Assembly (NCBI GenBank): GCA_022844275.1
Contig: JALHMB010000007.1
Coordinates: 1 to 64,000, forward strand
Origin: Hyphomicrobiaceae bacterium
GTDB lineage: Bacteria > Pseudomonadota > Alphaproteobacteria > Rhizobiales > Hyphomicrobiaceae
Direction of reading: 5' to 3'
Length of the DNA stretch: 64,000 nucleotides
Part shown: piece after piece, positions 50,704 through 59,182 of the stretch
Layout of the letters: the number at the start of each line of letters is the position of its first letter
Position numbering within the stretch: the first letter of the stretch is position 1
Translations under genes and position numbers: made by a program
The notes under the pieces: model-generated
Told to the model about the DNA's origin: nothing
Databases searched by the model: none
The model's input: the letters and a program-made list of their open reading frames with translations, nothing else

Positions 50704-51524
50704 CGCTTCATGGTTTCCCTATTCCAGTCAGCGTAGTCCGGTGTGCCTTCGATGTCGATCGGCCCATCGTAGCCGAACTCGACCATGTGCACGGTCACAT
50801 AATCAGGGCCGACGAACACGACACCATAAGATTCCGGTAACAGCGAGCGCGCGAGCAGGCGTGCTTCCGAAAAGACCGCGATGGAGGCATGGTTCGTGCC
50901 GCGGAGCGATGTCGTCGGCACGCCGGCAGTCGATCCAGCGAGCGGCAGATGGCAGTGCCCGAAGAAAATATGCCGGATCTTGTGCGCATGCCGCGCGACA
51001 ATGCGGCGGAACGCCGTGTCGTCGAGCAGACGAATTTGATCCATCGGCGCGAGGTGCGTCGGGATCGGATTGTGGTGCATGAAAATCAGGAACGGGCCAT
51101 CGTGACCGGCGAGCTGCCGCTCGAGCCAGGCCTGACGGGCTTCGCAGTAGTGCCCGGCGTGTGTCTTCGGACCCCACGTGTCGAGAAGAAGGCAACGTCC
51201 CATGCTGGTATCAACGACGGTTTGTGCGAAGCCTGCGTCGTCGCGGCACTCGGGGAAGAATTCGAGGAAAGTCGCCCGGTCGTCGTGATTGCCAATGCAC
51301 ACGTGCGCGGGCATGGGCAGATCGGCGAGGCGCGCCTTCAGCCGCACATAGTCATCGGGGTCGGCCCAGTCGGAGAGATCCCCGGTAATGACAAGAAGCT
51401 CCGCATCGCTGTGATCGCGGAGGACGTGAGCGAGCGCCTTTTCGAAGTTGACGTTGGGATCGCGACTGCCAATCGAGCTACCGGGCGTGGTGAGGTGAAT
51501 GTCGCTCATATGAATGAGTTTCAT
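50700..51524 (-). CDS. GpdQ-like glycerophosphodiesterase
   Basis: 274 residues from ATG 51524, the exact length of Enterobacter GpdQ. Ligands are in HMSDIHL, VITGDLSDW, CIGNHDDR, FMHHNPI and FFGHCHLP. GpdQ hydrolyses glycerophosphodiesters to glycerol 3-phosphate. Being next to an Ugp-like importer and a second phosphodiesterase gives a coherent uptake-and-cleavage unit. Confidence 0.87.
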   Translation of the reverse strand: MKLIHMSDIHLTTPGSSIGSRDPNVNFEKALAHVLRDHSDAELLVITGDLSDWADPDDYVRLKARLADLPMPAHVCIGNHDDRATFLEFFPECRDDAGFAQTVVDTSMGRCLLLDTWGPKTHAGHYCEARQAWLERQLAGHDGPFLIFMHHNPIPTHLAPMDQIRLLDDTAFRRIVARHAHKIRHIFFGHCHLPLAGSTAGVPTTSLRGTNHASIAVFSEARLLARSLLPESYGVVFVGPDYVTVHMVEFGYDGPIDIEGTPDYADWNRETMKR

Positions 51525-51606
51525 CGCGGCACTCTCTGTGGTGAAAGGCAATAGCGACAGGCGGCAGCGGATCTCGCTGCCGCCTGCTGACAACCAGGAC
51601 CGTAAG

Positions 51607-52866
51607 CTATTTCTTCGGCAGGAGCTTCTGCACGTCGGCCGTCATATCCGCCAGCACTTTGTCTGGCTCGCCGGCGCGCTTGCCGGTGACGATCGAGTTC
51701 ATGTGGTCCTTGATCACATCGGTGATCTTGAGGCCGTTCTCGCCCGGAAACGCGTACCACTTGGTCAGCAGATCGAGCTGGCTGACGGCGGTATAGTGGT
51801 TCGGGCTCTGGATGTAGAAGTCCTTGAGGTGAACCTCGTTGGCCTTCTTGTTGGGCGGCATATAGCCCGTTGTCTTGGCCATGATCGCGGCGCCTTCCGG
51901 GCCGTGCCAGAACTTCATGACCTTCCAGGCGGCCTCGCGCTTCTTGGGATCGCTGGCGAGAACGACACCGAGATTACCGCCAGCCGGCAGGCGGCCCTTG
52001 CCGGCAGCGACGCTCGGCCACTTGTGCGTCTTCAGCTGGAACTTCCCACCAATCATCTCAGTGACCTTGCTGAGGTCGGAGGTTGAAGTGAAGTGGATGC
52101 CCGTCTTGCCGGCGGCGAAGGCGGCGCGCATGTCCGGCTGGTTCATGTTCGGCATGCCGGCCTCGTTAACGAGGCTTGCCAGCATCCGAACGGCGAACTG
52201 ACCTTCCGGTCCGCCGAAAGCGACCTTCGACTCGTCCTCGGTCAGCATCGCACCGCCCTGCGAGAACACCGGACCCTGCCAGAGCCAGTTACCGGTGATG
52301 TCCCAGACATAGGTGAGGCCATTGATATCGGGGCCGAGCGCCTTGATCTTCTTGGCGAGCGCGATCACCTCTTCCCAGGTGTTGGGGAGGTTGTTGGGGT
52401 CGCCGCCGGCCTTCTTCACGAGGTCGAGGTTGTAGTAGCTGATCGGCAGCGAGATCGCGAACGGCAGTGCGTAGACTTTGCCGTTGAGTGTGCCGATGTC
52501 GAACATCGCGGCATGGAAGCCCTCGGCCTCCAACTCCTTGTCGGCCTTGATGTACTCGTCGAGCGGCTGCGCGAGACCACGATCGACCAGCGCCCGGAGG
52601 CGATTGAGGCCTTGGAAGGTGATGTCCGGCATCTGCTTGGTGATGGCCTCGCGCAGCACCTTCTGCGTCGCCTCCTCGTAGGAGTCGTAAGCCGCGCGGA
52701 ACGTGATCTTGATGTCGGGGTTCTGTTTGTTGAAGGCGGCCGCGATCTGCTTGTGCGTCTCGTTGAAGAGTTCGCCGTAGGGATACTGGATAACCACTTC
52801 GGTCTGTGCCATTGCCGGAACGGTGGCGAGCACCATCGCGGCCGAAAGCAGGGTCTGCTTTAGCAT
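51607..52866 (-). CDS. ABC transporter substrate-binding protein (UgpB-like)
   Basis: 419 residues. Signal peptide LSAAMVLATVPAMAQ, then the family-1 binding fold (PDIKITFRAAYDSYEEATQK; WEEVIALAKKIKALG; GKTGIHFTSTSDL). Similar in outline to UgpB (glycerol-3-phosphate and glycerophosphocholine) and to sugar receptors. Followed by two permease genes and an ATPase on the same strand. Confidence 0.9.
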   Translation of the reverse strand: MLKQTLLSAAMVLATVPAMAQTEVVIQYPYGELFNETHKQIAAAFNKQNPDIKITFRAAYDSYEEATQKVLREAITKQMPDITFQGLNRLRALVDRGLAQPLDEYIKADKELEAEGFHAAMFDIGTLNGKVYALPFAISLPISYYNLDLVKKAGGDPNNLPNTWEEVIALAKKIKALGPDINGLTYVWDITGNWLWQGPVFSQGGAMLTEDESKVAFGGPEGQFAVRMLASLVNEAGMPNMNQPDMRAAFAAGKTGIHFTSTSDLSKVTEMIGGKFQLKTHKWPSVAAGKGRLPAGGNLGVVLASDPKKREAAWKVMKFWHGPEGAAIMAKTTGYMPPNKKANEVHLKDFYIQSPNHYTAVSQLDLLTKWYAFPGENGLKITDVIKDHMNSIVTGKRAGEPDKVLADMTADVQKLLPKK

Positions 52867-52924
52867 TTTCGATCTCCTGATCTACGCTTGCATCTCGCGG
52901 ACGCGGAACCGTCCGTTCTTGCGG

Positions 52925-53761
52925 TTATTTCATCCCCGTGAACGTGATGCCCTCGATGAACCGCCGCTGCGCGAGCAGGAAGGCGATGATGAGCGGCGCA
53001 ATGATGATCGTCGCGGCGGCCATGAGGGGACCGTAGTCGGTGCCGGCCTCCTCGTTGCGGAACGTCGCAACGCCGACCGGCGGCGTGAACAGCTCCTTGC
53101 TGTTCACGGCGATCAGCGGCCAGAAGTAGTCATTCCAATGGGCGACAATGGAGAAGATGCCGAATGCCGTCAGCGCGGGAAGCGCGGTCGGCAGCATCAC
53201 GCGCCAGACGATCCCGATCTCGGAAATGCCATCCATACGCGCCGCGTCGACGAGATCGTCGGGCACCGTCATGAAGAACTGCCGCATCAGGAAAATGCCG
53301 AAGGCAGAGATCGTGAAGGGAACGATCAGAGCAGCGTATGTGTCGAGAATGCCGAGGTGATGGAAGAGCAGGAACACCGGGATCGCCGTCGCCTGAGGCG
53401 GGATCAGGATACAGAACAGGACGAGCGCGAACACCGCCTCGCGCCCCCAGAAGCGCAGTTTGGCCAGCGCATAAGCGGCTGGCAGTGCGATCAGCACTTG
53501 AAGCATGAAGATCGTAACGGTGACGATGGCGCCATTGAGCAAAAAGCGCATGAGCGGCGCGCGATCGAAGGCCTTCGTGTAGTTCTCGACGGCATGGAGA
53601 CGCTCGGGCCACCAGCGGATTTCCGACAGGAAGATCTCGGACTGTGGCTTCAGCGACGTCACTATCATCCACACGAAGGGCAACAGGACGATCGCCGCTG
53701 CGATCAACAGCAGCACATGCCGTAGCAGGCCCCATAGCGATATGCCGCGCGCGGTGCTCAT
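52925..53761 (-). CDS. ABC transporter permease (UgpE-like)
   Basis: 278 residues from ATG 53761 (ATGA overlap with the other permease gene). Six predicted spans and the EAA loop DLVDAARMDGISEIGIVWRV in the usual place. Forms a heterodimeric channel with the 53758 gene product. Confidence 0.92.
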   Translation of the reverse strand: MSTARGISLWGLLRHVLLLIAAAIVLLPFVWMIVTSLKPQSEIFLSEIRWWPERLHAVENYTKAFDRAPLMRFLLNGAIVTVTIFMLQVLIALPAAYALAKLRFWGREAVFALVLFCILIPPQATAIPVFLLFHHLGILDTYAALIVPFTISAFGIFLMRQFFMTVPDDLVDAARMDGISEIGIVWRVMLPTALPALTAFGIFSIVAHWNDYFWPLIAVNSKELFTPPVGVATFRNEEAGTDYGPLMAAATIIIAPLIIAFLLAQRRFIEGITFTGMK

Positions 53762-54711
53762 GCGTAGTGCACCTTCTTCTCGATGACGCGTACCTTGAGG
53801 ATGGTGAGCAGCAGCACGAATGCGAGGAAGACTACGGCGATCGCCGCCGCATGCCCCGACCGGAAGAACTCGAAGCCTTCGGAATACATGCTGTAGAGGA
53901 GCACCTCGGTGGCCTTGCTCGGCCCGCCCTTGGTCAGCACGTGGACGGTGTCGAATACCTGGAAGGAGCGAATCGCCGAGATGATCGCGACGAACATCGT
54001 CACCGGACCGAGCATCGGCCAGGTCACGAGCCAGAAGCGCGACCACGCTGAGCGCGCGCCGTCCATCACAGCGGCCTCATAGAGATGCGGCGGGATAGAC
54101 ACGAGGCCGGCCAGAAACAGCACCATATTGAAGCCGAAGAGCTGCCACACGCCGATTGCCGCGATCGTTGGAAGCGCGAGCTCCGGATTGGTAAGCCACG
54201 CCTGTGCCGGAAGGCCGAGTGATTTCAGCGTCAGGTTGATCAGGCCGAACTGCGGATGCAGCATGTACTCCCACGAGATCGCCATGGCGATCAGCGTGGC
54301 CATAACCGGGATGAAGAAGATCGAGCGGTAGAAAGCGCGCAGCGACGTGCCAGATTCGATCAGCAGCGCAATGCCAAGGCCGAGCGCCATGGATGCCGGC
54401 ACGACAATCGCGACGTAGACGAGCGTATTGAGAAGCGATGTCCAGAAGACGCGGTCGCCGTAAAGCTCAAGATAATTATCAAACCCGACGAACGACCAGG
54501 AGGGAGCGCCGAGCTGATAGTCGGTGAGCGACATCGCCAACACCGCGACGACCGGACCGATCAGCAGCAGGGTCATCAAAGTCATTGCGGGCAGTAGAAG
54601 GGTGAGAGCCGCTAAGGGGCGGCGCAGCTTGGCGAGGAGACGTGGACGGCCACGACGGGCCGGCTCCGCGGTCTCTTGGCTCAGAGTTGTGGCAATGGCG
54701 ACATCAGCCAT
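53758..54711 (-). CDS. ABC transporter permease (UgpA-like)
   Basis: 317 residues from ATG 54711. Six spans; EAA loop LYEAAVMDGARSAWSRFWLV, and AFYRSIFFIPVMATLIAMAI in the middle. The start lies inside the ATPase gene end (overlap of 8 bp), so translation is coupled. Confidence 0.92.
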   Translation of the reverse strand: MADVAIATTLSQETAEPARRGRPRLLAKLRRPLAALTLLLPAMTLMTLLLIGPVVAVLAMSLTDYQLGAPSWSFVGFDNYLELYGDRVFWTSLLNTLVYVAIVVPASMALGLGIALLIESGTSLRAFYRSIFFIPVMATLIAMAISWEYMLHPQFGLINLTLKSLGLPAQAWLTNPELALPTIAAIGVWQLFGFNMVLFLAGLVSIPPHLYEAAVMDGARSAWSRFWLVTWPMLGPVTMFVAIISAIRSFQVFDTVHVLTKGGPSKATEVLLYSMYSEGFEFFRSGHAAAIAVVFLAFVLLLTILKVRVIEKKVHYA

Positions 54712-55861
54712 ATGCCAGCTCTTTCTGCGCAGCCTTAGCGCCGACACGCCGCCCTGCCTTATCGAAGAGTCGGAGGTCCTCCATTGCGAACGTCAGGTCG
54801 ATCATCTCACCGATTCGAATGCTGCGGGCGCCGCCATGGTCGAGCCGGACGATCACCGGTGCGCTCTGCCCGTCGACATCGACATGGAGCAGCACCTCGG
54901 CGCCGAGGTTCTCCTTGTGCGCAAGGCGTCCGGAAACCAGCGCGCCCTCGGAACTCGCGAGCCGCATCGCCTCGGGGCGTATGCCGACGCTGATCGAACG
55001 CCCCGCTTGCTCGGACACTGAGATCGGAATGCGATGCCCGGCGAGCACGAGGGCGCGATCTTCGCCGACCGTGGCGCCCTCCAGAATGTTGATCTTAGGG
55101 CTGCCGATGAACTCGGCGACGCGCAGGTCCTGTGGGTCGTCGTAGACGTCGTCGGGCGAGCCGATCTGGATGATGTTCCCGTCCATCATGACGGCAATAC
55201 GGTCCGACATGGTCATCGCCTCGGCTTGGTCGTGCGTGACGTATATGAACGTCGCAGCGAGCCGGCGGTGAAGCTGAGCGATCTCGGTGCGCATGTGGAC
55301 GCGCAGCTTGGCGTCTAGATTCGAAAGCGGCTCGTCGAGGAGAAAGCCGCGCGGCTCGCGGACAATCGCGCGCCCGACGGCGACACGCTGGCGCTGACCA
55401 CCGGAAAGCTGCGCCGGCTTGCGGTGCAGCAGATCCCTCATACCAAGCAGTTCCGCAACTTTCTCGACGTCGGCGTGAATACCGCACTCAGCACTGCGCG
55501 TGCCCGGGACGAGCCAGCGCACGAGCGGAAGGCGCTGCAGTGCCGACAGGCGTCGCATACGCAGTGGCACTGCGATGTTGTTGAAAACAGTCAGGTGCGG
55601 GTAGAGCGCATAGGACTGGAAGACCATTGCAAGATTGCGATCTGCAGGCCGGATGCCATCCACGACGTCGCCACCGATGCGAACGCTGCCGTCCGTCTGA
55701 TCCTCGAGTCCGGCAATGATCCGCAGCAACGTGGATTTGCCGCATCCCGAGGGCCCGACCAGAGAGATGAATTCGCCGTCGGCGATGTCGAGGTCGACCC
55801 CCTTCAGCACCTCGGTCCGCTCGAAACTCTTGCGAACGCCTGTCAGCTCGAACATTGCCAT
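54704..55861 (-). CDS. ABC transporter ATPase (UgpC/MalK-like)
   Basis: 385 residues. Walker A GPSGCGKST, Q-loop FQSYALYP, signature LSGGQRQRVAVGRAI, Walker B RGFLLDEPLSNLD and H-loop VTHDQAEAMT, then a C-terminal TOBE regulatory domain. An insertion of ~15 residues (LQRLPLVRWLVPGTRS) after the Q-loop is longer than usual. First gene of the transporter operon, divergent from the LysR gene. Confidence 0.94.
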   Translation of the reverse strand: MAMFELTGVRKSFERTEVLKGVDLDIADGEFISLVGPSGCGKSTLLRIIAGLEDQTDGSVRIGGDVVDGIRPADRNLAMVFQSYALYPHLTVFNNIAVPLRMRRLSALQRLPLVRWLVPGTRSAECGIHADVEKVAELLGMRDLLHRKPAQLSGGQRQRVAVGRAIVREPRGFLLDEPLSNLDAKLRVHMRTEIAQLHRRLAATFIYVTHDQAEAMTMSDRIAVMMDGNIIQIGSPDDVYDDPQDLRVAEFIGSPKINILEGATVGEDRALVLAGHRIPISVSEQAGRSISVGIRPEAMRLASSEGALVSGRLAHKENLGAEVLLHVDVDGQSAPVIVRLDHGGARSIRIGEMIDLTFAMEDLRLFDKAGRRVGAKAAQKELAYG

Positions 55862-55998
55862 CTGAAGCCTTGCTGCTTTTCAACCGGCGACGGCTTGGTG
55901 CTAAAGGCAAACTTTGACAGTCACATTACGGTTAGAAGTTTAGCTTATAGGGTGCCCAGCTGAGGCTTTTCCCGAGCGGGATGGAAGGTGACGGATCG

Positions 55999-56871
55999 AT
56001 GTCGCTTACGTCGGCGCGTATCCGCACCATCAATGCGGTCTTCGAGGCCGGCACGTTCTCCGCCGCCGCGCGCCGTCTCGGTATCTCGCAGCCGGCCGTG
56101 ACGCAACAGGTCCGCGAGGTCGAGGCAGAGTTCGGCGTGAAGCTATTCGACCGTCGCGGCAACGGGCTCGTGCCGACGGCGATCTGCCGCCAGCTTGCTA
56201 CCGTTACGATGCGCATCCAGTCTGCAGAGAGCGAAGCAGTCTCGATTCTGCGTCAGCACGAGATGCTGTCGGGCGGCGAGCTTCGTATTGGGCTGGGGAA
56301 CTCGATGCCCGGCATGACCCTCGTCGCAGCATTCATACGGGCGTACCCGAATATTTCGATCCAGGTCGAGATGGGGAGCTGGGCTTCCATCATCGACGCC
56401 ATCGTCGATCAGCGCGTGGACGTTGCGGTGCTACCGGAAGTGCCGGATGACGGCCGCTTCCGGCGCGAGGTCTGTCTGCGCCAGAGAGTGGTCGCGATCG
56501 TTCACACGCAGCATGTTCTCGCTCGTGCCGGGAGCGTCACCTGTGCCGAGCTTGCGCACGAGCGGCTCATCTTTCGGACCCGGCAATCGTCAACCCAGCG
56601 AGTTGTCGATCATGCCTTTCGGGCGGTGGGCATCGCCGTGTCGCCGGTCATTACGCTCGATACGCGTGAGGGCGTGTTGGAGGCCGTGGCGAACCGCATT
56701 GGCGTGGGTTTTACGTGGGAGCATGGCTCCAGCCGGACGGACACCATCACCAAGCTCGACGTTGCCGAGCTTTCACGCGAGTCACCGGAGCACATTTTCT
56801 GCCTGTCCGACAATCGCAGCAAGCTTGTGGAGCTGTTCTTCCGGTCGCCCCTGTCGCAGGGCTTCCGCTGA
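55999..56871 (+). CDS. LysR-family transcriptional regulator
   Basis: About 290 residues from ATG 55999 (in-frame ATG 55981 is possible). HTH at ~8-40 (NAVFEAGTFSAAARRLGISQ, PAVTQQVREVEAEFG), then the periplasmic-binding-type effector domain (GELRIGLGNSMPGMTLVAAF). It is divergent from the ABC operon, the normal position for its regulator. Confidence 0.92.
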   Translation: MSLTSARIRTINAVFEAGTFSAAARRLGISQPAVTQQVREVEAEFGVKLFDRRGNGLVPTAICRQLATVTMRIQSAESEAVSILRQHEMLSGGELRIGLGNSMPGMTLVAAFIRAYPNISIQVEMGSWASIIDAIVDQRVDVAVLPEVPDDGRFRREVCLRQRVVAIVHTQHVLARAGSVTCAELAHERLIFRTRQSSTQRVVDHAFRAVGIAVSPVITLDTREGVLEAVANRIGVGFTWEHGSSRTDTITKLDVAELSRESPEHIFCLSDNRSKLVELFFRSPLSQGFR

Positions 56872-56938
56872 TGGAGGAACTGAGGTGCTGCGACCCGCGC
56901 ATCCGCTCTCCGGTCGCCAAACCTCCAGGTGCCAGACC

Positions 56939-58987
56939 TCAGACCTGGGGCTCGATCCATAAGCGAGTGTCATACGACAGCGGCGCGTAGTCGTTCCATT
57001 CCGCCAGCTTTTCGAGATAGCGCCGGCGGTAGGCGCTGTCGTCCTCGCACTCGATACCCTCGAGAACGATGCTGGCGCCGATGTCATAATAAAGATCGAG
57101 ATTGCGCAGATCGGGCACCGGCGTCTCACCGCGTTCGGCTTCGCCCTGCATCTGCCAGAACAGCCGCTCGAGACGGCGCACGAACGCCGACGTGTCATGC
57201 AGCGTGCTCGTCGGCAGCTGTCGCTGGAGACCGGCCTTGAGTGCCGCGAGCTGATCGCGATTGTGCGCAAAGGCAATGGCGCGGCCGACGTACTCCTCCG
57301 GACTACTGCAGATCAGCTCCGGTGCGCCAGCAGCCGCCACGATGCTGGCGCAGACGCGAGACGCAAAGCTCTTTCCCGGAAATGTCAGGACCGGCAATCC
57401 CGCGGTGAGCGCGTCGGTCGCCGTTGCGTGCGCACCGTAGGGGAACGTGTCGAGGAAAAGATCGGCTACGCCCATGCGTGAAATATGGTTCGGATGGCCC
57501 GCCACCGAAGGCGCAAAGATGAGACGCTCCGGCGCGATGCCATTCTGTTGCGCCAGCTGGAGCAGGCGCTGGTTGGCGCCATCGTTGCCCGTGCGCAGCC
57601 AAAGCACGCTGCCGGGCGTCGCCGCTAGGATCGTCATGAATCGAGCGAAGGCGTTCGCCGTAATCTTCTGCGCTCCGCTGAGGCATGCATAGACGAAAGC
57701 CTCCTCAGGTAGCCCAGCCTCCGCGCGGCTCGGGCGCGGCGGGATCTGCTGCTTGCGATCACAAGGCAGATAGCAAGCGAGCCGCAGCACCTTCTCGGTG
57801 AAATAGATCTCGTTCCCCGGCGGTACGATCCAATCGTCCGCGATAAGGTATTGATGAAACGGGCTGCCCATGGAACCGGGAAAGCCGCAGAAATTCACGA
57901 TGACCGGCGCCGGCCGATAGGCGAAGATCTTCGTCCGCGCCTGCTTGGTGTAACCATTGAGATCCACGAGGATGTCGATTTCGTCGGCCGCGATTTGCGC
58001 AGCAGCTTCGGCGTCACCGACCGTGCTGATATCACGCCAGCAATCAGCGGCATTCTTGATGCGCGTATGCGTGGCGTCATTCGAGCGCGGCTCGCCGCAG
58101 TAATAGCCGAAGATCTCGATGCTGGTCTTGTCGTGCAGCTCCAGGGCCTCGCAGAGGGCAAAGCCGACGGCGTGCTCGCGCAGGTCAGACGAAACGTACC
58201 CGACGCGCAGACGCTTGCCGGTCCCCGACTTACGTCGCGGCGCGACACGCTGGAGCTTACCGGCCTCGACTCGACCAACAGCGGATTTGCTGTAGCGATA
58301 GGCCTTGGCGAGTTGGAAAAGGGGATCGTCCGCATAGCAGGCGAGCGTCATGGACGACATCGCATCGAGCATCTGACGCGACGACACATGCGCCGTTGGC
58401 GCCAGTACCGGCCACTTGCATTGACGTTGCCGCATGGAGGACCAATGCTGGCCCGCCTCGACCTTCTCCGGACTGAGTTGTATGGCCTGCAACAGCGCCG
58501 CCTCGGCTTCCTCCAACAATCCGGCGCCCTCGAGGACGCGGCCGATCTGCTGCAGCGTGATGAGCCGGTGATTCAGCCGATCCGGGGTGATATCCGCGCT
58601 GGCATTGGCGTAGCTGCGCCATTGCTCGACGGCCTCGCTGACAAGACCGCACTCTTCCAGAGCCCGGCCGAGATTGATGTGCGCAGGCCCGAAACTCGGA
58701 TCGAGCTTCAGGGCATGACGCAGCGCTTGAATGGCACCGGAAATATCGCCGACTTGCCTACAGGCGACGGAATAGTTGAAGCAGGCAAGATGCAACAGTG
58801 GATTGCCATCATTGAAAGCAATCCAGGTCTTGTAGAGGTCGGCAGCCAGCGCTGGATGACCAGCAGCCACCAGACTTTCGGCGATCTGCACCAGCTCACC
58901 GAGCGTCAGTTGTTGGCGGCGGGCCCGTTCCAGAATGCCGGCGAGCGGCGATGTCTGCCCGGAGGCAATGGCGTTGTTGATTGTCAC
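56939..58987 (-). CDS. TPR plus GT41 (O-GlcNAc-transferase/SPINDLY-like) glycosyltransferase
   Basis: 682 residues from GTG 58987 (frame open to 59038). N-terminal TPR helices ~40-190 (FNYSVACRQVGDISGAIQAL, GPAHINLGRALEECGLVSEA) precede the two-part GT-B catalytic region: RLRVGYVSSDLREHAVGFAL, DLNGYTKQARTKIFAYRPAP, CLSGAQKITANAFARFMTIL and LFLDTFPYGAHATATDALTA. These are hallmarks of O-GlcNAc-type protein glycosyltransferases. The gene lies just downstream of the Ser/Thr-rich repeat protein on the same strand; that protein is the obvious candidate acceptor (inference). Confidence 0.88.
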   Translation of the reverse strand: MTINNAIASGQTSPLAGILERARRQQLTLGELVQIAESLVAAGHPALAADLYKTWIAFNDGNPLLHLACFNYSVACRQVGDISGAIQALRHALKLDPSFGPAHINLGRALEECGLVSEAVEQWRSYANASADITPDRLNHRLITLQQIGRVLEGAGLLEEAEAALLQAIQLSPEKVEAGQHWSSMRQRQCKWPVLAPTAHVSSRQMLDAMSSMTLACYADDPLFQLAKAYRYSKSAVGRVEAGKLQRVAPRRKSGTGKRLRVGYVSSDLREHAVGFALCEALELHDKTSIEIFGYYCGEPRSNDATHTRIKNAADCWRDISTVGDAEAAAQIAADEIDILVDLNGYTKQARTKIFAYRPAPVIVNFCGFPGSMGSPFHQYLIADDWIVPPGNEIYFTEKVLRLACYLPCDRKQQIPPRPSRAEAGLPEEAFVYACLSGAQKITANAFARFMTILAATPGSVLWLRTGNDGANQRLLQLAQQNGIAPERLIFAPSVAGHPNHISRMGVADLFLDTFPYGAHATATDALTAGLPVLTFPGKSFASRVCASIVAAAGAPELICSSPEEYVGRAIAFAHNRDQLAALKAGLQRQLPTSTLHDTSAFVRRLERLFWQMQGEAERGETPVPDLRNLDLYYDIGASIVLEGIECEDDSAYRRRYLEKLAEWNDYAPLSYDTRLWIEPQV

Positions 58988-59110
58988 GAGCGTCCCGCGG
59001 CAAAGAAGCCTGACAATGAGGCCTACGACGACAGACAAAGGATCGTCGTAGCGCTATCAGCGCAGGCTTGCGTCGGGCTTGTCGCAGCAGTGTGGCATTC
59101 GCAAACGAAA

Positions 59111-59139
59111 TTCGCCCGCACGTCCCACGTGCGGGCGAA
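59111..59139 (-). terminator. Perfect 13-bp hairpin between repeat gene and GT41 gene
   Basis: TTCGCCCGCACGT and its exact complement around a 3-base loop, 44 bp past the repeat-protein stop. On the minus strand AATTTCG follows, a weak T-run. It may terminate most transcripts and let a minority read into the glycosyltransferase gene. Confidence 0.65.
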
Positions 59140-59182
59140 AATCATGTGCGTAGTGGCGCGGCCGAAGCCGCGCCCGATGACA

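Noticed and set aside
49864-51524. The two metallophosphoesterases as a substitute for SoxB
   Set aside because: SoxB is a ~560-residue exported enzyme with a 5'-nucleotidase-type C-terminal domain. These are ~275-residue, signal-less GpdQ/CpdA-type proteins, coupled to an ABC operon on the other strand.
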